From assembly GCA_965215055.1 (NCBI GenBank), contig OZ244046.1:124001-188000 (forward strand): a stretch of DNA of 64,000 bases. The letters run 5' to 3'. The notes under the pieces were generated by a model, which had not been told where the DNA came from, ran no database searches, and saw only the letters and a program-made list of their open reading frames with translations. Made by a program: the position numbers and the translations under genes. This DNA is from G965215055 sp965215055 (GTDB lineage Bacteria; Pseudomonadota; Gammaproteobacteria; UBA4575). Of this stretch, positions 26,574 through 34,975 are shown piece by piece (position 1 is the first letter of the stretch; every line of letters starts with the position of its first letter).

Positions 26574-28961
26574 ATGACCTCAAAGAAGGACTTGTCGGAA
26601 CGCGATATTTGCTCGAAATTCATTAGCCCGGCTCTGGAAAAGGCGGGCTGGGACATGCAGACGCAAATCCGTGAGGAAGTATCCTTTACCGATGGAAGAA
26701 TCTACGTCAAAGGGAACTTGACGACTAGAGGAAAGCGGAAGCAGGCGGACTACATTCTCTATTACAAGCTAAATATTCCTATCGCAATCATCGAGGCCAA
26801 AAACAACAAGCACTCTGTTGACGACGGAATCCAACAAGGTCTGGATTACGCGAGAATTCTCGATATCCCGACAGTTTACAGCAGTAACGGCGATGCCTTC
26901 TATGAGCATGACCGAACATGCAGTGGTGGAAACATTGAAAGGGAGATAGCACTCGAAAACTTTCCGTCCCCACAAGAACTTTGGCAACGCTACAAAAAAT
27001 ACAAGGGCATTCAAACCGAAGAACAAGAGAGAATTAGTACGCAAGACTACTTTTTCGATGGTTCAGGGAGGATGCCACGCTACTATCAGCGGATCGCCAT
27101 CAACCGTACTGTTGAGGCAATTGCCAAGGGTCAGTCGCGAATTCTGCTGACTATGGCGACGGGTACGGGAAAGACGTACACGGCATCTCAGATTATTCAT
27201 CGTCTATGGAAGAGCGGAACAAAAAAACGAATTCTGTTTCTTGCTGATCGAAACGTCCTCATTGATCAAGCCAGGCGCGGCGACTTCCGTCATTTCAAAG
27301 ACAAAATGACAGTCGTAAAGCATAAGCAAATAGACAAATCCTACGAAATCTACATGGCGCTCTATCAAGGTCTTACGGACTATAACGAGGACAAAGATGC
27401 TTATCGGGAATTCAGTCCAGAATTCTTTGACCTGGTTGTCATTGACGAGTGCCACCGAGGTAGTGCAGCCGAAGATAGTGCCTGGCGTGAAATTCTGAAC
27501 TACTTCAACAGCGCAACGCATATCGGCCTTACTGCGACGCCAAAAGAGACAGAAACGGTTTCCAGTACAGAGTATTTTGGCGAGCCACTATATACATATT
27601 CACTCAAGCAGGGGATTCAAGATGGCTTTCTTGCCCCATATAAAGTGTTTCGGGTCGGGTTGAACGTTGATCTGGAAGGCTGGAGACCAGAACGCGGAAA
27701 GACTGACAAACAGGGGCGTCTGGTTGAGGATCGAATATACAACCGTAGGGACTTCGATAGGAACCTTGTCATAGATGAACGAACACAGGCGGTCGCTGAC
27801 AAGGTGACAGAGTTCCTGAAGAAAACCGATCGTTTCGATAAAACCATAATTTTTTGTACTGACATTAACCATGCACAAAGAATGCGTGCAGCCATCGCTA
27901 ATGCAAACAGCGACCTCATGGCAAGTAATAGCAAATACGTGATGCAGATCACTGGCGATAACCAGGAAGGGAAGCGAGAGCTGGATAACTTCATCAACCC
28001 TGAAGAAGACTATCCGGTTATCGCAACGACTTCCAAGCTAATGACCACCGGAGTTGATGCCCAGACCTGCAAACTGATCGTCCTCGATAGCAAAATCAAT
28101 TCAATGACCGAGTTCAAGCAAATTATCGGACGAGGTACACGCATCAATGAAGATTACAACAAAAGGTTCTTCACGATTATAGATTTTCGCAGTGCCACTG
28201 ATCTGTTCGCCGACCCTGACTTTGATGGTGATCCAGTCAGAATCAAAGAACTCGACGACACTGATGAGTTTGATACATACGAAGAAGAAATCGAAGAAGC
28301 TGAAGACGTGGTTGACGAAGACGGTGATGCCGTGATTTTTGACCCGATACCATGGGAGCCAGAGATCACAGCAGGCGGCAAAATCATTAACGAGCCTAGA
28401 CCCAAATACCACGTCGATGGTGTAAATGTAGTAGTTCTTAATGAGCGTGCTCAGTACATGGATGGTAATGGAAGGCTGATCACAGAAAGTCTGAAAGATT
28501 ACACCAGAAAGAAAGTCAGGGAGCGTTTCGCCTCTCTGGATAAATTCCTGAATAAGTGGAATTCAGCAAAAAGAAAGCAAGCCATTATTGACGAGCTAAC
28601 TGAGCAGGGGATCGTGTTTGAAGATCTGAAAGAAGCGATCAGCAAGGAGATGGATATCTTTGACTTGATCTGCCATACGGCATTTGATCAGCCGCCGCTT
28701 ACGCGAGCTGAAAGAGCAAACAATGTGAAAAAGCGCGACTACTTCACGAAGTACGGTGAGCAGGCCAGGAGAGTGCTTGAAACCTTGTTGGATAAATACG
28801 CTGATGGGGGAATCGAGAATATTGAAGATATCCAAATATTGAAGGTCACCCCGTTCGATGAAATCGGAACCCCAGTGGAAATTGTCAGTTTATTTGGCGG
28901 TAAGAATCAATACATGATGGCCGTTACTAGTCTTGAGCAAGCAATCTACAGTGCCGCGTGA
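26574..28961 (+). CDS. hsdR: Type I restriction enzyme HsdR (nuclease plus SF2 translocase)
   Basis: A 795-residue restriction subunit. The N-terminal HSDR_N nuclease has Asp59 (QADYILYY) and Glu74-x-Lys76 (IIEAK). The DEAD-type motor follows: Walker A MATGTGKT ending at Thr201, Walker B-type DECH at 291-294, an LTATP motif near 320, then helicase-C motifs (TTSKLMTTGVDAQ, QIIGRGTRI). The C-terminal 190 residues match the EcoEI_R_C region that docks on the methylase. In type I enzymes this subunit pumps DNA with ATP and cuts far from the recognition site. An acidic run near 560-585 (EEEIEEAEDVVDEDGD) is unusual but lies in a linker. The order R-M-S is intact. Confidence 0.95.
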   Translation: MTSKKDLSERDICSKFISPALEKAGWDMQTQIREEVSFTDGRIYVKGNLTTRGKRKQADYILYYKLNIPIAIIEAKNNKHSVDDGIQQGLDYARILDIPTVYSSNGDAFYEHDRTCSGGNIEREIALENFPSPQELWQRYKKYKGIQTEEQERISTQDYFFDGSGRMPRYYQRIAINRTVEAIAKGQSRILLTMATGTGKTYTASQIIHRLWKSGTKKRILFLADRNVLIDQARRGDFRHFKDKMTVVKHKQIDKSYEIYMALYQGLTDYNEDKDAYREFSPEFFDLVVIDECHRGSAAEDSAWREILNYFNSATHIGLTATPKETETVSSTEYFGEPLYTYSLKQGIQDGFLAPYKVFRVGLNVDLEGWRPERGKTDKQGRLVEDRIYNRRDFDRNLVIDERTQAVADKVTEFLKKTDRFDKTIIFCTDINHAQRMRAAIANANSDLMASNSKYVMQITGDNQEGKRELDNFINPEEDYPVIATTSKLMTTGVDAQTCKLIVLDSKINSMTEFKQIIGRGTRINEDYNKRFFTIIDFRSATDLFADPDFDGDPVRIKELDDTDEFDTYEEEIEEAEDVVDEDGDAVIFDPIPWEPEITAGGKIINEPRPKYHVDGVNVVVLNERAQYMDGNGRLITESLKDYTRKKVRERFASLDKFLNKWNSAKRKQAIIDELTEQGIVFEDLKEAISKEMDIFDLICHTAFDQPPLTRAERANNVKKRDYFTKYGEQARRVLETLLDKYADGGIENIEDIQILKVTPFDEIGTPVEIVSLFGGKNQYMMAVTSLEQAIYSAA

Positions 28962-28980
28962 ACAGTGGGGAGCCTGACGA

Positions 28981-30405
28981 ATGGGCAATATTTCAGGAAT
29001 AGTCAAATCAGCACGAAACATCATGCGACAGGATACGGGGACTGGAAGCGATGAGCTGCGTATCCTGCAATTGGGCTGGATGTTGTTTCTGAAAATATTC
29101 AGTGATAAAGACAAAGAGCTGGAGCTGCTGGATGAGGGTTACACCTCGCCGATACCACCGGAGCTTCATTGGGATGAATGGGCTGGTGACGACGAAGGCA
29201 TGACGAGTGATGAACTGCTGCATTTTGTAGATCGAGAGTTATTTCCGACACTATCCAATATTGACCTTTCGACTGGGAAAAAGCGTGCTCTCTTGGTACA
29301 CGAAGTATTCGACAATAACTACAACTATATGAAGTCGGGCATACACCTGCGACAGGTAATAAACAAGCTCAATGAAATTGATTTCAACAACAGCAAAGAC
29401 AAGCACGTCTTCGGACAGATTTACGAAACATTCTTAAGTGAGCTACAAAGTGCGGGGACATTGGGCGAATTCTATACGCCTCGTGCTATAACTGATCTGA
29501 TGACCGAATTGGTCGACCCGCAGCATGGTGAAACTGTGCTCGATCCGTCATGTGGTACAGGTGGATTCTTGACCGCTGCTATAGAACGTCTTAAACATAC
29601 TGCGCCCAATGTTGCCCAAAGAAATGCGATTGGAGCCAACGTGCGCGGCTGGGAGTACAAACCGCTTCCGTACATGTTGGCTAATACGAATCTTATCCTG
29701 CACGATATAACTACCCCTTCCATACGTTACGGAGATTCACTGGAACGTCCCTTGACCGAATACACACGAAAAGATCGTGTGGATGTCATTCTGGCGAATC
29801 CGCCATTCGGGGGAGTAGTTTCCAACAACAACGAAAATAATTTCCCGCTGACTTACCGTACCAGAGAGTCAGCCGACCTGTTCTTGATCTTGATGATTCA
29901 CCTTCTCAAGAAAGGAGGCCGTGCTGCTATTGTTTTGCCGGACGGTTCACTTACTGGCGATGGAGTCAAGCAGCGTATTCGTCAAAAACTGCTTGAAGAC
30001 TGCAACCTGCACACTATCGTGCGCTTGCCTAATTCGGTGTTCCAGCCTTATGCCTCGGTAGCTACCAACTTGCTGTTTTTTACCAAGGGCGAGTCGACAA
30101 AAACTGTTTGGTACTACCAGCACAATCTACCCGAAGGCTACAAGGCTTACTCTAAGACCAAGCCAATCCAACAAGCGGAGTTTGATGGCTTGAGGTACTG
30201 GTGGAGCAACAGAAAAGCTGGTGAAGTGGCATGGCAAGTGGACATTGAGACCATCAAGAGCACTGGTTACAACTTGGATATTAAGAACCCACACCAGCCC
30301 GAAGAAGAGCAACAATACAGCAGTACAGAATTACTGAATATGCTGCATCAATCGTTCGTTAAAGGGGATGAATTGCTGGCGCAGTTGTGGAAAAGTCTAG
30401 GGTAA
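28981..30405 (+). CDS. hsdM: Type I DNA methylase HsdM
   Basis: A 474-residue N6-adenine methyltransferase. After a helical N-domain comes LGEFYTPRAITDLMTELV, SAM motif I DPSCGTGGF, and the catalytic ANPPFGG. With HsdS it methylates the target and protects host DNA; with HsdR it forms the nuclease. The gene follows hsdR by 19 bases and overlaps hsdS in TAATG at 30403-30407. All motifs look intact. Confidence 0.95.
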   Translation: MGNISGIVKSARNIMRQDTGTGSDELRILQLGWMLFLKIFSDKDKELELLDEGYTSPIPPELHWDEWAGDDEGMTSDELLHFVDRELFPTLSNIDLSTGKKRALLVHEVFDNNYNYMKSGIHLRQVINKLNEIDFNNSKDKHVFGQIYETFLSELQSAGTLGEFYTPRAITDLMTELVDPQHGETVLDPSCGTGGFLTAAIERLKHTAPNVAQRNAIGANVRGWEYKPLPYMLANTNLILHDITTPSIRYGDSLERPLTEYTRKDRVDVILANPPFGGVVSNNNENNFPLTYRTRESADLFLILMIHLLKKGGRAAIVLPDGSLTGDGVKQRIRQKLLEDCNLHTIVRLPNSVFQPYASVATNLLFFTKGESTKTVWYYQHNLPEGYKAYSKTKPIQQAEFDGLRYWWSNRKAGEVAWQVDIETIKSTGYNLDIKNPHQPEEEQQYSSTELLNMLHQSFVKGDELLAQLWKSLG

Positions 30406-31811
30406 TGAGCCGGAAAAAGTTGGAAGGTTTTATTGAAAAGAAATCGATTCGTGCTGAAACGATCGACGATTATGATTCTATAGATGTTTTGGGTGTATCA
30501 AATAAAGAAGGCATCACTGAAACAGACCATAAAAAGTCAAAAAACCTCTCTAAGTACCAGCTAATTGAAGAAGGTGATTTTGCATACAATCCATATCGAA
30601 TAAATGTTGGTTCAATCGGTCTTGTTCCATCAGGCGTTTCTGGTTTAGTAAGTCCCGCATATGTAGTTTTCAAAACCAATAATCGCTTGATTCCAGAGTT
30701 GCTGTTAGATTTTCTAAAGTCAAGCGATGGGTTATTTCAGATAAATAAATATGCGCGTGGAACCGTTCGTAAGGCATTACGATTTGAGGATTTGTGTCAA
30801 ATTCAAATGAAAATCCCAAGCCTGCAACTCCAAAACCAGATTTTGCAAAAAAAATTGACTGTTGAAAGTGAAACCTGTGCGTTGAAAAGCGAACTATCTC
30901 GCCAACAAGCTCTGTTAAGCAGGCTCCGTCAGCAGATATTGCAGGAAGCCATCGAAGGCAAACTGACCTGTGATTGGCGCGCCTCCAACCCCGGTAGAGA
31001 ACCTGCCAGCGCACTGCTGAAACGCATCGCTGATGAAAAAGCCAAGCTGATCAAAGCGAAGAAAATCAAACAGCAGAAGCCTCTGCCGCCGATCAATGAA
31101 ATTGAAAAACCTTTTGATCTGCCCGATGGTTGGGAGTGGTGCCGACTGAGCGACTTGTTCTTGTTTATAGATTATAGAGGGAAAACACCGAAAAAAATTA
31201 AATCCGGCGTAAGGCTGATTACTGCTAGAAATGTAAGGTTGGGAAAACTGTCTTTAGACCCGGAAGACTTTATTTCCGAAAAAGAATATGAGGAAAGAAT
31301 GACTCGTGGATATCCAAAATATGGAGATTTGTTATTTACCACTGAAGCACCTTTAGGAAACGTATGTTTGCTAACTGCAAAGGACGAAAAAATAAGTACG
31401 GGACAACGGCTAATTACCTTCCAGTCTTATTCTGAGGAATTACCAAACATTTTGTTTATGTTTTTTATGCTATCCCCATTCTTTCAGGATTACCTGTTGA
31501 AAAATGCAACTGGAGTTACTGCTAAAGGCATCAAGGCGAGTAAATTAAGGGATATTTTAATACCAATACCTCCAGCGGATGAGCAACAAACTATTATCAC
31601 GAAAATCGAGAAGCTCCTAGCCACCTGCGACCAGCTAGAAATGCAAACCAACAGTAGTCAAACCCACACCGATGCACTGATGCAGGCGGTATTGCGTGAG
31701 GCGTTTTCTCAATCGTCCGATGAAGAGAAAACCATTGACGCGCGCGAGACAAATAATATTGTACCCTTAAAATTGGTCGGTATCAGGAGAGTCGGTTCGA
31801 TGAGCTGTTAG
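30405..31811 (+). CDS. hsdS: Type I specificity subunit HsdS
   Basis: A 468-residue DNA-recognition subunit. ATG 30405 is chosen because it overlaps the hsdM stop; an upstream in-frame start lies inside hsdM. The first target-recognition domain covers about residues 1-150 (EEGDFAYNPYRINVGSIG, ARGTVRKALRFEDL), followed by a coiled spacer (LSRQQALLSRLRQQILQEAI), then the second domain from LPDGWEWCRLSDL through TAKGIKASKLRDILIPIPP and a final coiled stretch. Unlike the island 1 copy it is uninterrupted. The first domain begins abruptly with little lead sequence, so it may be slightly shortened. Confidence 0.93.
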   Translation: MSRKKLEGFIEKKSIRAETIDDYDSIDVLGVSNKEGITETDHKKSKNLSKYQLIEEGDFAYNPYRINVGSIGLVPSGVSGLVSPAYVVFKTNNRLIPELLLDFLKSSDGLFQINKYARGTVRKALRFEDLCQIQMKIPSLQLQNQILQKKLTVESETCALKSELSRQQALLSRLRQQILQEAIEGKLTCDWRASNPGREPASALLKRIADEKAKLIKAKKIKQQKPLPPINEIEKPFDLPDGWEWCRLSDLFLFIDYRGKTPKKIKSGVRLITARNVRLGKLSLDPEDFISEKEYEERMTRGYPKYGDLLFTTEAPLGNVCLLTAKDEKISTGQRLITFQSYSEELPNILFMFFMLSPFFQDYLLKNATGVTAKGIKASKLRDILIPIPPADEQQTIITKIEKLLATCDQLEMQTNSSQTHTDALMQAVLREAFSQSSDEEKTIDARETNNIVPLKLVGIRRVGSMSC

Positions 31812-31840
31812 AAAATTAATGAAGCGTTTGAGGAAAAGGT

Positions 31841-33724
31841 ATGAGACTACTTAGATATAAAGTGCACAAATTCAGATCAGTAAAAGGCACTGATTGGATA
31901 GAGATCGACAAGCTTGCATGCTTTGTTGGAGTTAATGAGTCTGGAAAGACCAATTTGTTGCTGCCACTTTGGAAATTCAATCCAGCGGACAAGGCAACAA
32001 AAATTGACCCTCTCCTTGATTATCCAAGGGATGAATATTCGGGGTTCGACGATGAAGCCAGCGGTCGAGAAAATGAGTACTTTATTGAAGCGGTATTCGA
32101 GCTGGAAAAGCAAGAGATAGATGCTATTGAAAGTGCCTATCAGAACTATGTTTCCAAAAGTAAGGCAGAAGATAGCGAAGAAGAAGGTAGTAATGAGGCT
32201 TCCGACAGCGAGCCAAGCCCCTTTGGTATTACAAAGCAACTCTTGATCAAAAAGGATTATAAGGAGCGCTTCCATGTCCACCTTTTAGATGAAGATGGCA
32301 AACCAAAATTGGACAATATCAAAGACAGTATTGGCAGAGAAGTATTCGAGAAGATTCGTAAGCTTATCCCAAAGTTCGTGTACTACTCAGAATACGGGAA
32401 TCTTGACTCTGATCTTTATCTTCCTCATGTAAAAGATAATCTCGCGCGGATTGATGAGCTGACTGGCAAAGAGCGTATGAAAGCTCGAACACTCAAAATA
32501 CTGTTTAGCCATTTGAAGATCAATCAAGATGAAATACTAGCCCTTGGCATGGAGAGCGCACCTGGCGACGATCCTGCTCAGAAAACGCAGGAGCAAATTG
32601 AATCTGAATCAAGGAAAAAGCAGGAGCGTTATGCCAAGTTAGATTCAGCAGGGGCAAAACTAACCAGTCAGTTTAGACAGTGGTGGAGCCAAGGAAATTA
32701 CATTTTCAACTTCAATGCGGATGGCAACTACTTCCGAATTCTTGTCAGCGATGACGAACGTCCTGAAAAGATTGAGCTAGAGTCCAGAAGCAAGGGCTTG
32801 CAATGGTTTTTCAGCTTTTTCTTGGTTTTTTTGGCAGAAAGTGAAGGTGCGCATAAGAATTGTATCCTCTTACTTGATGAGCCGGGGCTTGGTTTGCATC
32901 CGAACGCGCAAACTGACCTGATTAGATTTTTTAACCAGCTTTCCGATACTAATCAGCTCATCTATACAACGCATTTACCGTTTTTGGTTGACCACAATAA
33001 TTTGGATAAGGTGAAAGCGGTATATACCGTGAATGGACTTACCAAAATTTCTAATAATTTGAGTGAGGCAGATAAGGAACGCAAAGCAATTCAGCCGGTG
33101 AATGCCGCCATTGGCATTAGCGCCTCACAGAGTTTGTTGGTTGGCTGTGACATAGTAATCGTTGAAGGTGTTTCTGATCAGTTCTATCTGACAATGATCA
33201 AGAATCACTTGATTGCAAAGAAAAAGTTTGTGCCAAAACGAGAGATGGTTTTCATTCCGGTAAGTGGTGTAAAAGGAGTCAAGCCAGTCGTATCTATTCT
33301 TCGAGTTAGCCAGCCTTCTCTGCCATACGTCCTGTTCGACTCTGATCCCGCAGGAAAACAAGCCCGGAAAAGTTTGAAAGAAGGGTATTACAGTAATGAT
33401 CAGGACAAAGTTTTGGAAACCGATAAATATAACAGCAAAAGCGGCTCCGAGATCGAAGATTTGATTCCGGTTAGTTTGTTAGTTGATTGCTTCGACAGAC
33501 TTTTTAGGGTGAGGGATGGTTTAGAAGAGAGTGATATAGATGCTTCCCTGCCGATTGTCCCACAGCTAAAGCAGTTTGCAGAGCAAAATCAACTCGATCT
33601 TGATAGTCAGATCGGTTGGAAAGTCGAGTTAAGTAAGCGCGTAAAACAGAAATTCGCTGGTGAGCTTGACGATAATATCGAGAAAAGTTGGATCAAGCTC
33701 TTTGAAGCTCTGCAATCTACCTAG
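31841..33724 (+). CDS. OLD-family ATPase/TOPRIM nuclease
   Basis: A 627-residue protein with an SMC-like ATPase and a C-terminal TOPRIM domain. Walker A is GVNESGKT (residues 30-37) and Walker B LLLDEP with Asp346-Glu347; then comes an H-loop-like TTHLPFL. TOPRIM acidic residues are Glu442 in VEGVSDQF and Asp500/Asp502 in LFDSDPAG. OLD nucleases cut DNA and occur in anti-phage systems such as Gabija, where GajA pairs with a UvrD-like helicase; none is seen here. It starts 29 bases after hsdS on the same strand and is probably co-transcribed. It may act alone as an OLD-type exclusion nuclease, or support the restriction complex. An acidic Ser/Glu-rich insert lies near 105-125. Confidence 0.88.
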   Translation: MRLLRYKVHKFRSVKGTDWIEIDKLACFVGVNESGKTNLLLPLWKFNPADKATKIDPLLDYPRDEYSGFDDEASGRENEYFIEAVFELEKQEIDAIESAYQNYVSKSKAEDSEEEGSNEASDSEPSPFGITKQLLIKKDYKERFHVHLLDEDGKPKLDNIKDSIGREVFEKIRKLIPKFVYYSEYGNLDSDLYLPHVKDNLARIDELTGKERMKARTLKILFSHLKINQDEILALGMESAPGDDPAQKTQEQIESESRKKQERYAKLDSAGAKLTSQFRQWWSQGNYIFNFNADGNYFRILVSDDERPEKIELESRSKGLQWFFSFFLVFLAESEGAHKNCILLLDEPGLGLHPNAQTDLIRFFNQLSDTNQLIYTTHLPFLVDHNNLDKVKAVYTVNGLTKISNNLSEADKERKAIQPVNAAIGISASQSLLVGCDIVIVEGVSDQFYLTMIKNHLIAKKKFVPKREMVFIPVSGVKGVKPVVSILRVSQPSLPYVLFDSDPAGKQARKSLKEGYYSNDQDKVLETDKYNSKSGSEIEDLIPVSLLVDCFDRLFRVRDGLEESDIDASLPIVPQLKQFAEQNQLDLDSQIGWKVELSKRVKQKFAGELDDNIEKSWIKLFEALQST

Positions 33725-33796
33725 ATGGCTATCAGGCTCACTTCCAGCTGGCGTATTAAACGCTTCATGGAACAGATAGTAAAGCTTTGGTTTAGT

Positions 33797-33825
33797 TTGG
33801 GAAAAATGGTGAAAAAGTGTAGAAT
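33797..33825 (+). promoter_or_regulatory. Candidate promoter of the truncated haemoglobin gene
   Basis: TTGGGA at 33797-33802 and TAGAAT at 33820-33825 with exactly 17 bases between. Transcription would start near 33832, just ahead of an inverted repeat. This suggests the globin is expressed independently of the island upstream. Confidence 0.55.
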
Positions 33826-33838
33826 GGTGTTGCATCTG

Positions 33839-33864
33839 TGAATTTATTGGTGCTTGTAAATTCA
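33839..33864. promoter_or_regulatory. Inverted repeat in the globin leader, possible operator
   Basis: TGAATTTA at 33839-33846 and TAAATTCA at 33857-33864 form a perfect 8-bp inverted repeat around a 10-base centre. It lies directly after the predicted start of transcription. The size suits a dimeric repressor site; it could also be a leader hairpin. The half-site does not clearly match the FNR or NsrR consensus as I know them. Confidence 0.45.
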
Positions 33865-33887
33865 ATAGAAAACACAGGAGGCTTACA

Positions 33888-34250
33888 ATGAGTGAAGTCA
33901 GCTTGTATGAGCGCCTTGGGGGAGGCGATAAAATTAGGCAGATTGTTGCGGATATATGGGATAACAATGCCAATAACCCCAAGATAAAAAGTCGATACGT
34001 CAACAGTGATCCTGAAAAAGTTAAACAACTCATTTGGGAATTTTTGTGTGCAGGAACCGGAGGCCCCCAGGAATATACGGGTAAAGATATGCTTACTGCT
34101 CACACTGGTATGAATATTAGTGATGAGGAGTTCGTTGCGACGTGCGACGACGTGCTCGATGCATTGAGCAAAAACAATATCGGTCAAAAGGAAAGGGATG
34201 AGGTACTTTGCATTTTATATTCGATGAAAGGTGAAGTTGCTCACGTTTGA
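33888..34250 (+). CDS. Truncated (2/2) haemoglobin, group I type
   Basis: A 120-residue globin. SLYERLGGGDKIRQIVADIW is the usual N-terminal helix, FLCAGTGGPQEYTGKDM the glycine-rich loop, and LTAHTGMNISDEEF carries the proximal haem-ligand histidine. The expected B10 tyrosine position is not obvious in my reading. Group I truncated globins bind O2 and detoxify nitric oxide or act in redox sensing. A strong AGGAGG site precedes ATG 33888. It lies between the island 2 OLD gene and rimP, with its own candidate promoter. Whether it is native or island cargo cannot be told from sequence alone. Confidence 0.9.
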   Translation: MSEVSLYERLGGGDKIRQIVADIWDNNANNPKIKSRYVNSDPEKVKQLIWEFLCAGTGGPQEYTGKDMLTAHTGMNISDEEFVATCDDVLDALSKNNIGQKERDEVLCILYSMKGEVAHV

Positions 34251-34382
34251 ACCTATAAATCGCTTTAATGTTGCTCTTTGGCATTTCTCTGTATAGGCGT
34301 TATCCGGCTTGATATGTGCGCTGTTTTTACCTATAGTATCCCCTGCGGATAATTGATAAGCCATTGTTTGGCTGATGGTTTG

Positions 34383-34408
34383 AAGGCCCCCAGGAGGGCC
34401 TTTTTTTT
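34383..34408 (+). terminator. Rho-independent terminator before rimP
   Basis: AAGGCCC (34383-34389) pairs with GGGCCTT (34396-34402) and is followed by an unbroken T-run to 34408. This is a textbook intrinsic terminator. It would end transcripts from the globin gene or, in the ancestral order, from the tRNA-fMet unit. Confidence 0.9.
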
Positions 34409-34492
34409 GCTTGTGCGCATTGTTGGATAGCGTGTTAACGAGGAAATTGAGTAGGAGGGAAAAGGGCTGAAGCACCTGTTTTTGTTGGGCAA

Positions 34493-34963
34493 ATGTTACA
34501 CAGAGATCCATTTGATATAGCGTCAATTGTTGAGCCTGTAATTGTCGGCATGGGCTATGATTTATGGGGTCTTGAGTGTCAGACTGGCGTAAAAAGTGTG
34601 CAGGTACGGGTATACATTGATCACCATCGAGGCGTTACATTGGATGATTGTTCACGAGTTAGTCAGCAGTTGAGTACCGTGCTGGACGTGGAAGACCCGA
34701 TTGGTATGCCTTATACATTGGAAATTTCGTCGCCAGGGATAAATCGGCGGCTGTTTAGCATTGAGCAGATGGAAGGAGCGGTGGGCAGCAAGGTAAAAAT
34801 AAAGACTTTGTGGCTGGTTGAAGGACGCAGGAATATTGGTGGAGTTTTGGAGGAGGTCGACAAGGAAAAGATCAAGGTGAGGGTTTACGAGGATGAGTTT
34901 GTAGTGCCTGTGAAGGCTATTAAAAATGCAAAACTGGACGTAGATATAAAATTTAATGGTTAA
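34493..34963 (+). CDS. rimP: Ribosome maturation factor RimP
   Basis: A 156-residue cytoplasmic factor for 30S subunit assembly. Family stretches: IVEPVIVGMGYDLWGLEC, VRVYIDHHRGVTLDDCSRVS and YTLEISSPGINRRL. The C-terminal SH3-like domain ends with KNAKLDVDIKF. It heads the rimP-nusA-infB operon and is followed by nusA after 12 bases. ATG 34493 gives normal length; no strong ribosome site is evident. Confidence 0.96.
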   Translation: MLHRDPFDIASIVEPVIVGMGYDLWGLECQTGVKSVQVRVYIDHHRGVTLDDCSRVSQQLSTVLDVEDPIGMPYTLEISSPGINRRLFSIEQMEGAVGSKVKIKTLWLVEGRRNIGGVLEEVDKEKIKVRVYEDEFVVPVKAIKNAKLDVDIKFNG

Positions 34964-34975
34964 GTCCCGAGTATT

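Larger units (their letters stand above)
24776..33735. mobile_element. Defence island 2, inserted between tRNA-fMet and rimP (boundaries approximate)
   Basis: About 9 kb separates tRNA-fMet from the rimP operon it normally precedes. It holds an ImmA-like peptidase and DUF4411 pair, hsdR-hsdM-hsdS and an OLD-family gene, all on the plus strand and tightly packed. As in island 1, no integrase and no repeat of the tRNA 3' end were found. The right edge is unclear because the haemoglobin gene at 33888 may be native. Insertion is inferred from broken synteny and uniform defence content. Confidence 0.65.

Noticed and set aside
34061..34395. 12-bp direct repeat AGGCCCCCAGGA at 34061 and 34384
   Set aside because: One copy is a conserved glycine-proline codon run in the globin, the other is the terminator stem; chance similarity of GC-rich words is more likely than an attachment site.
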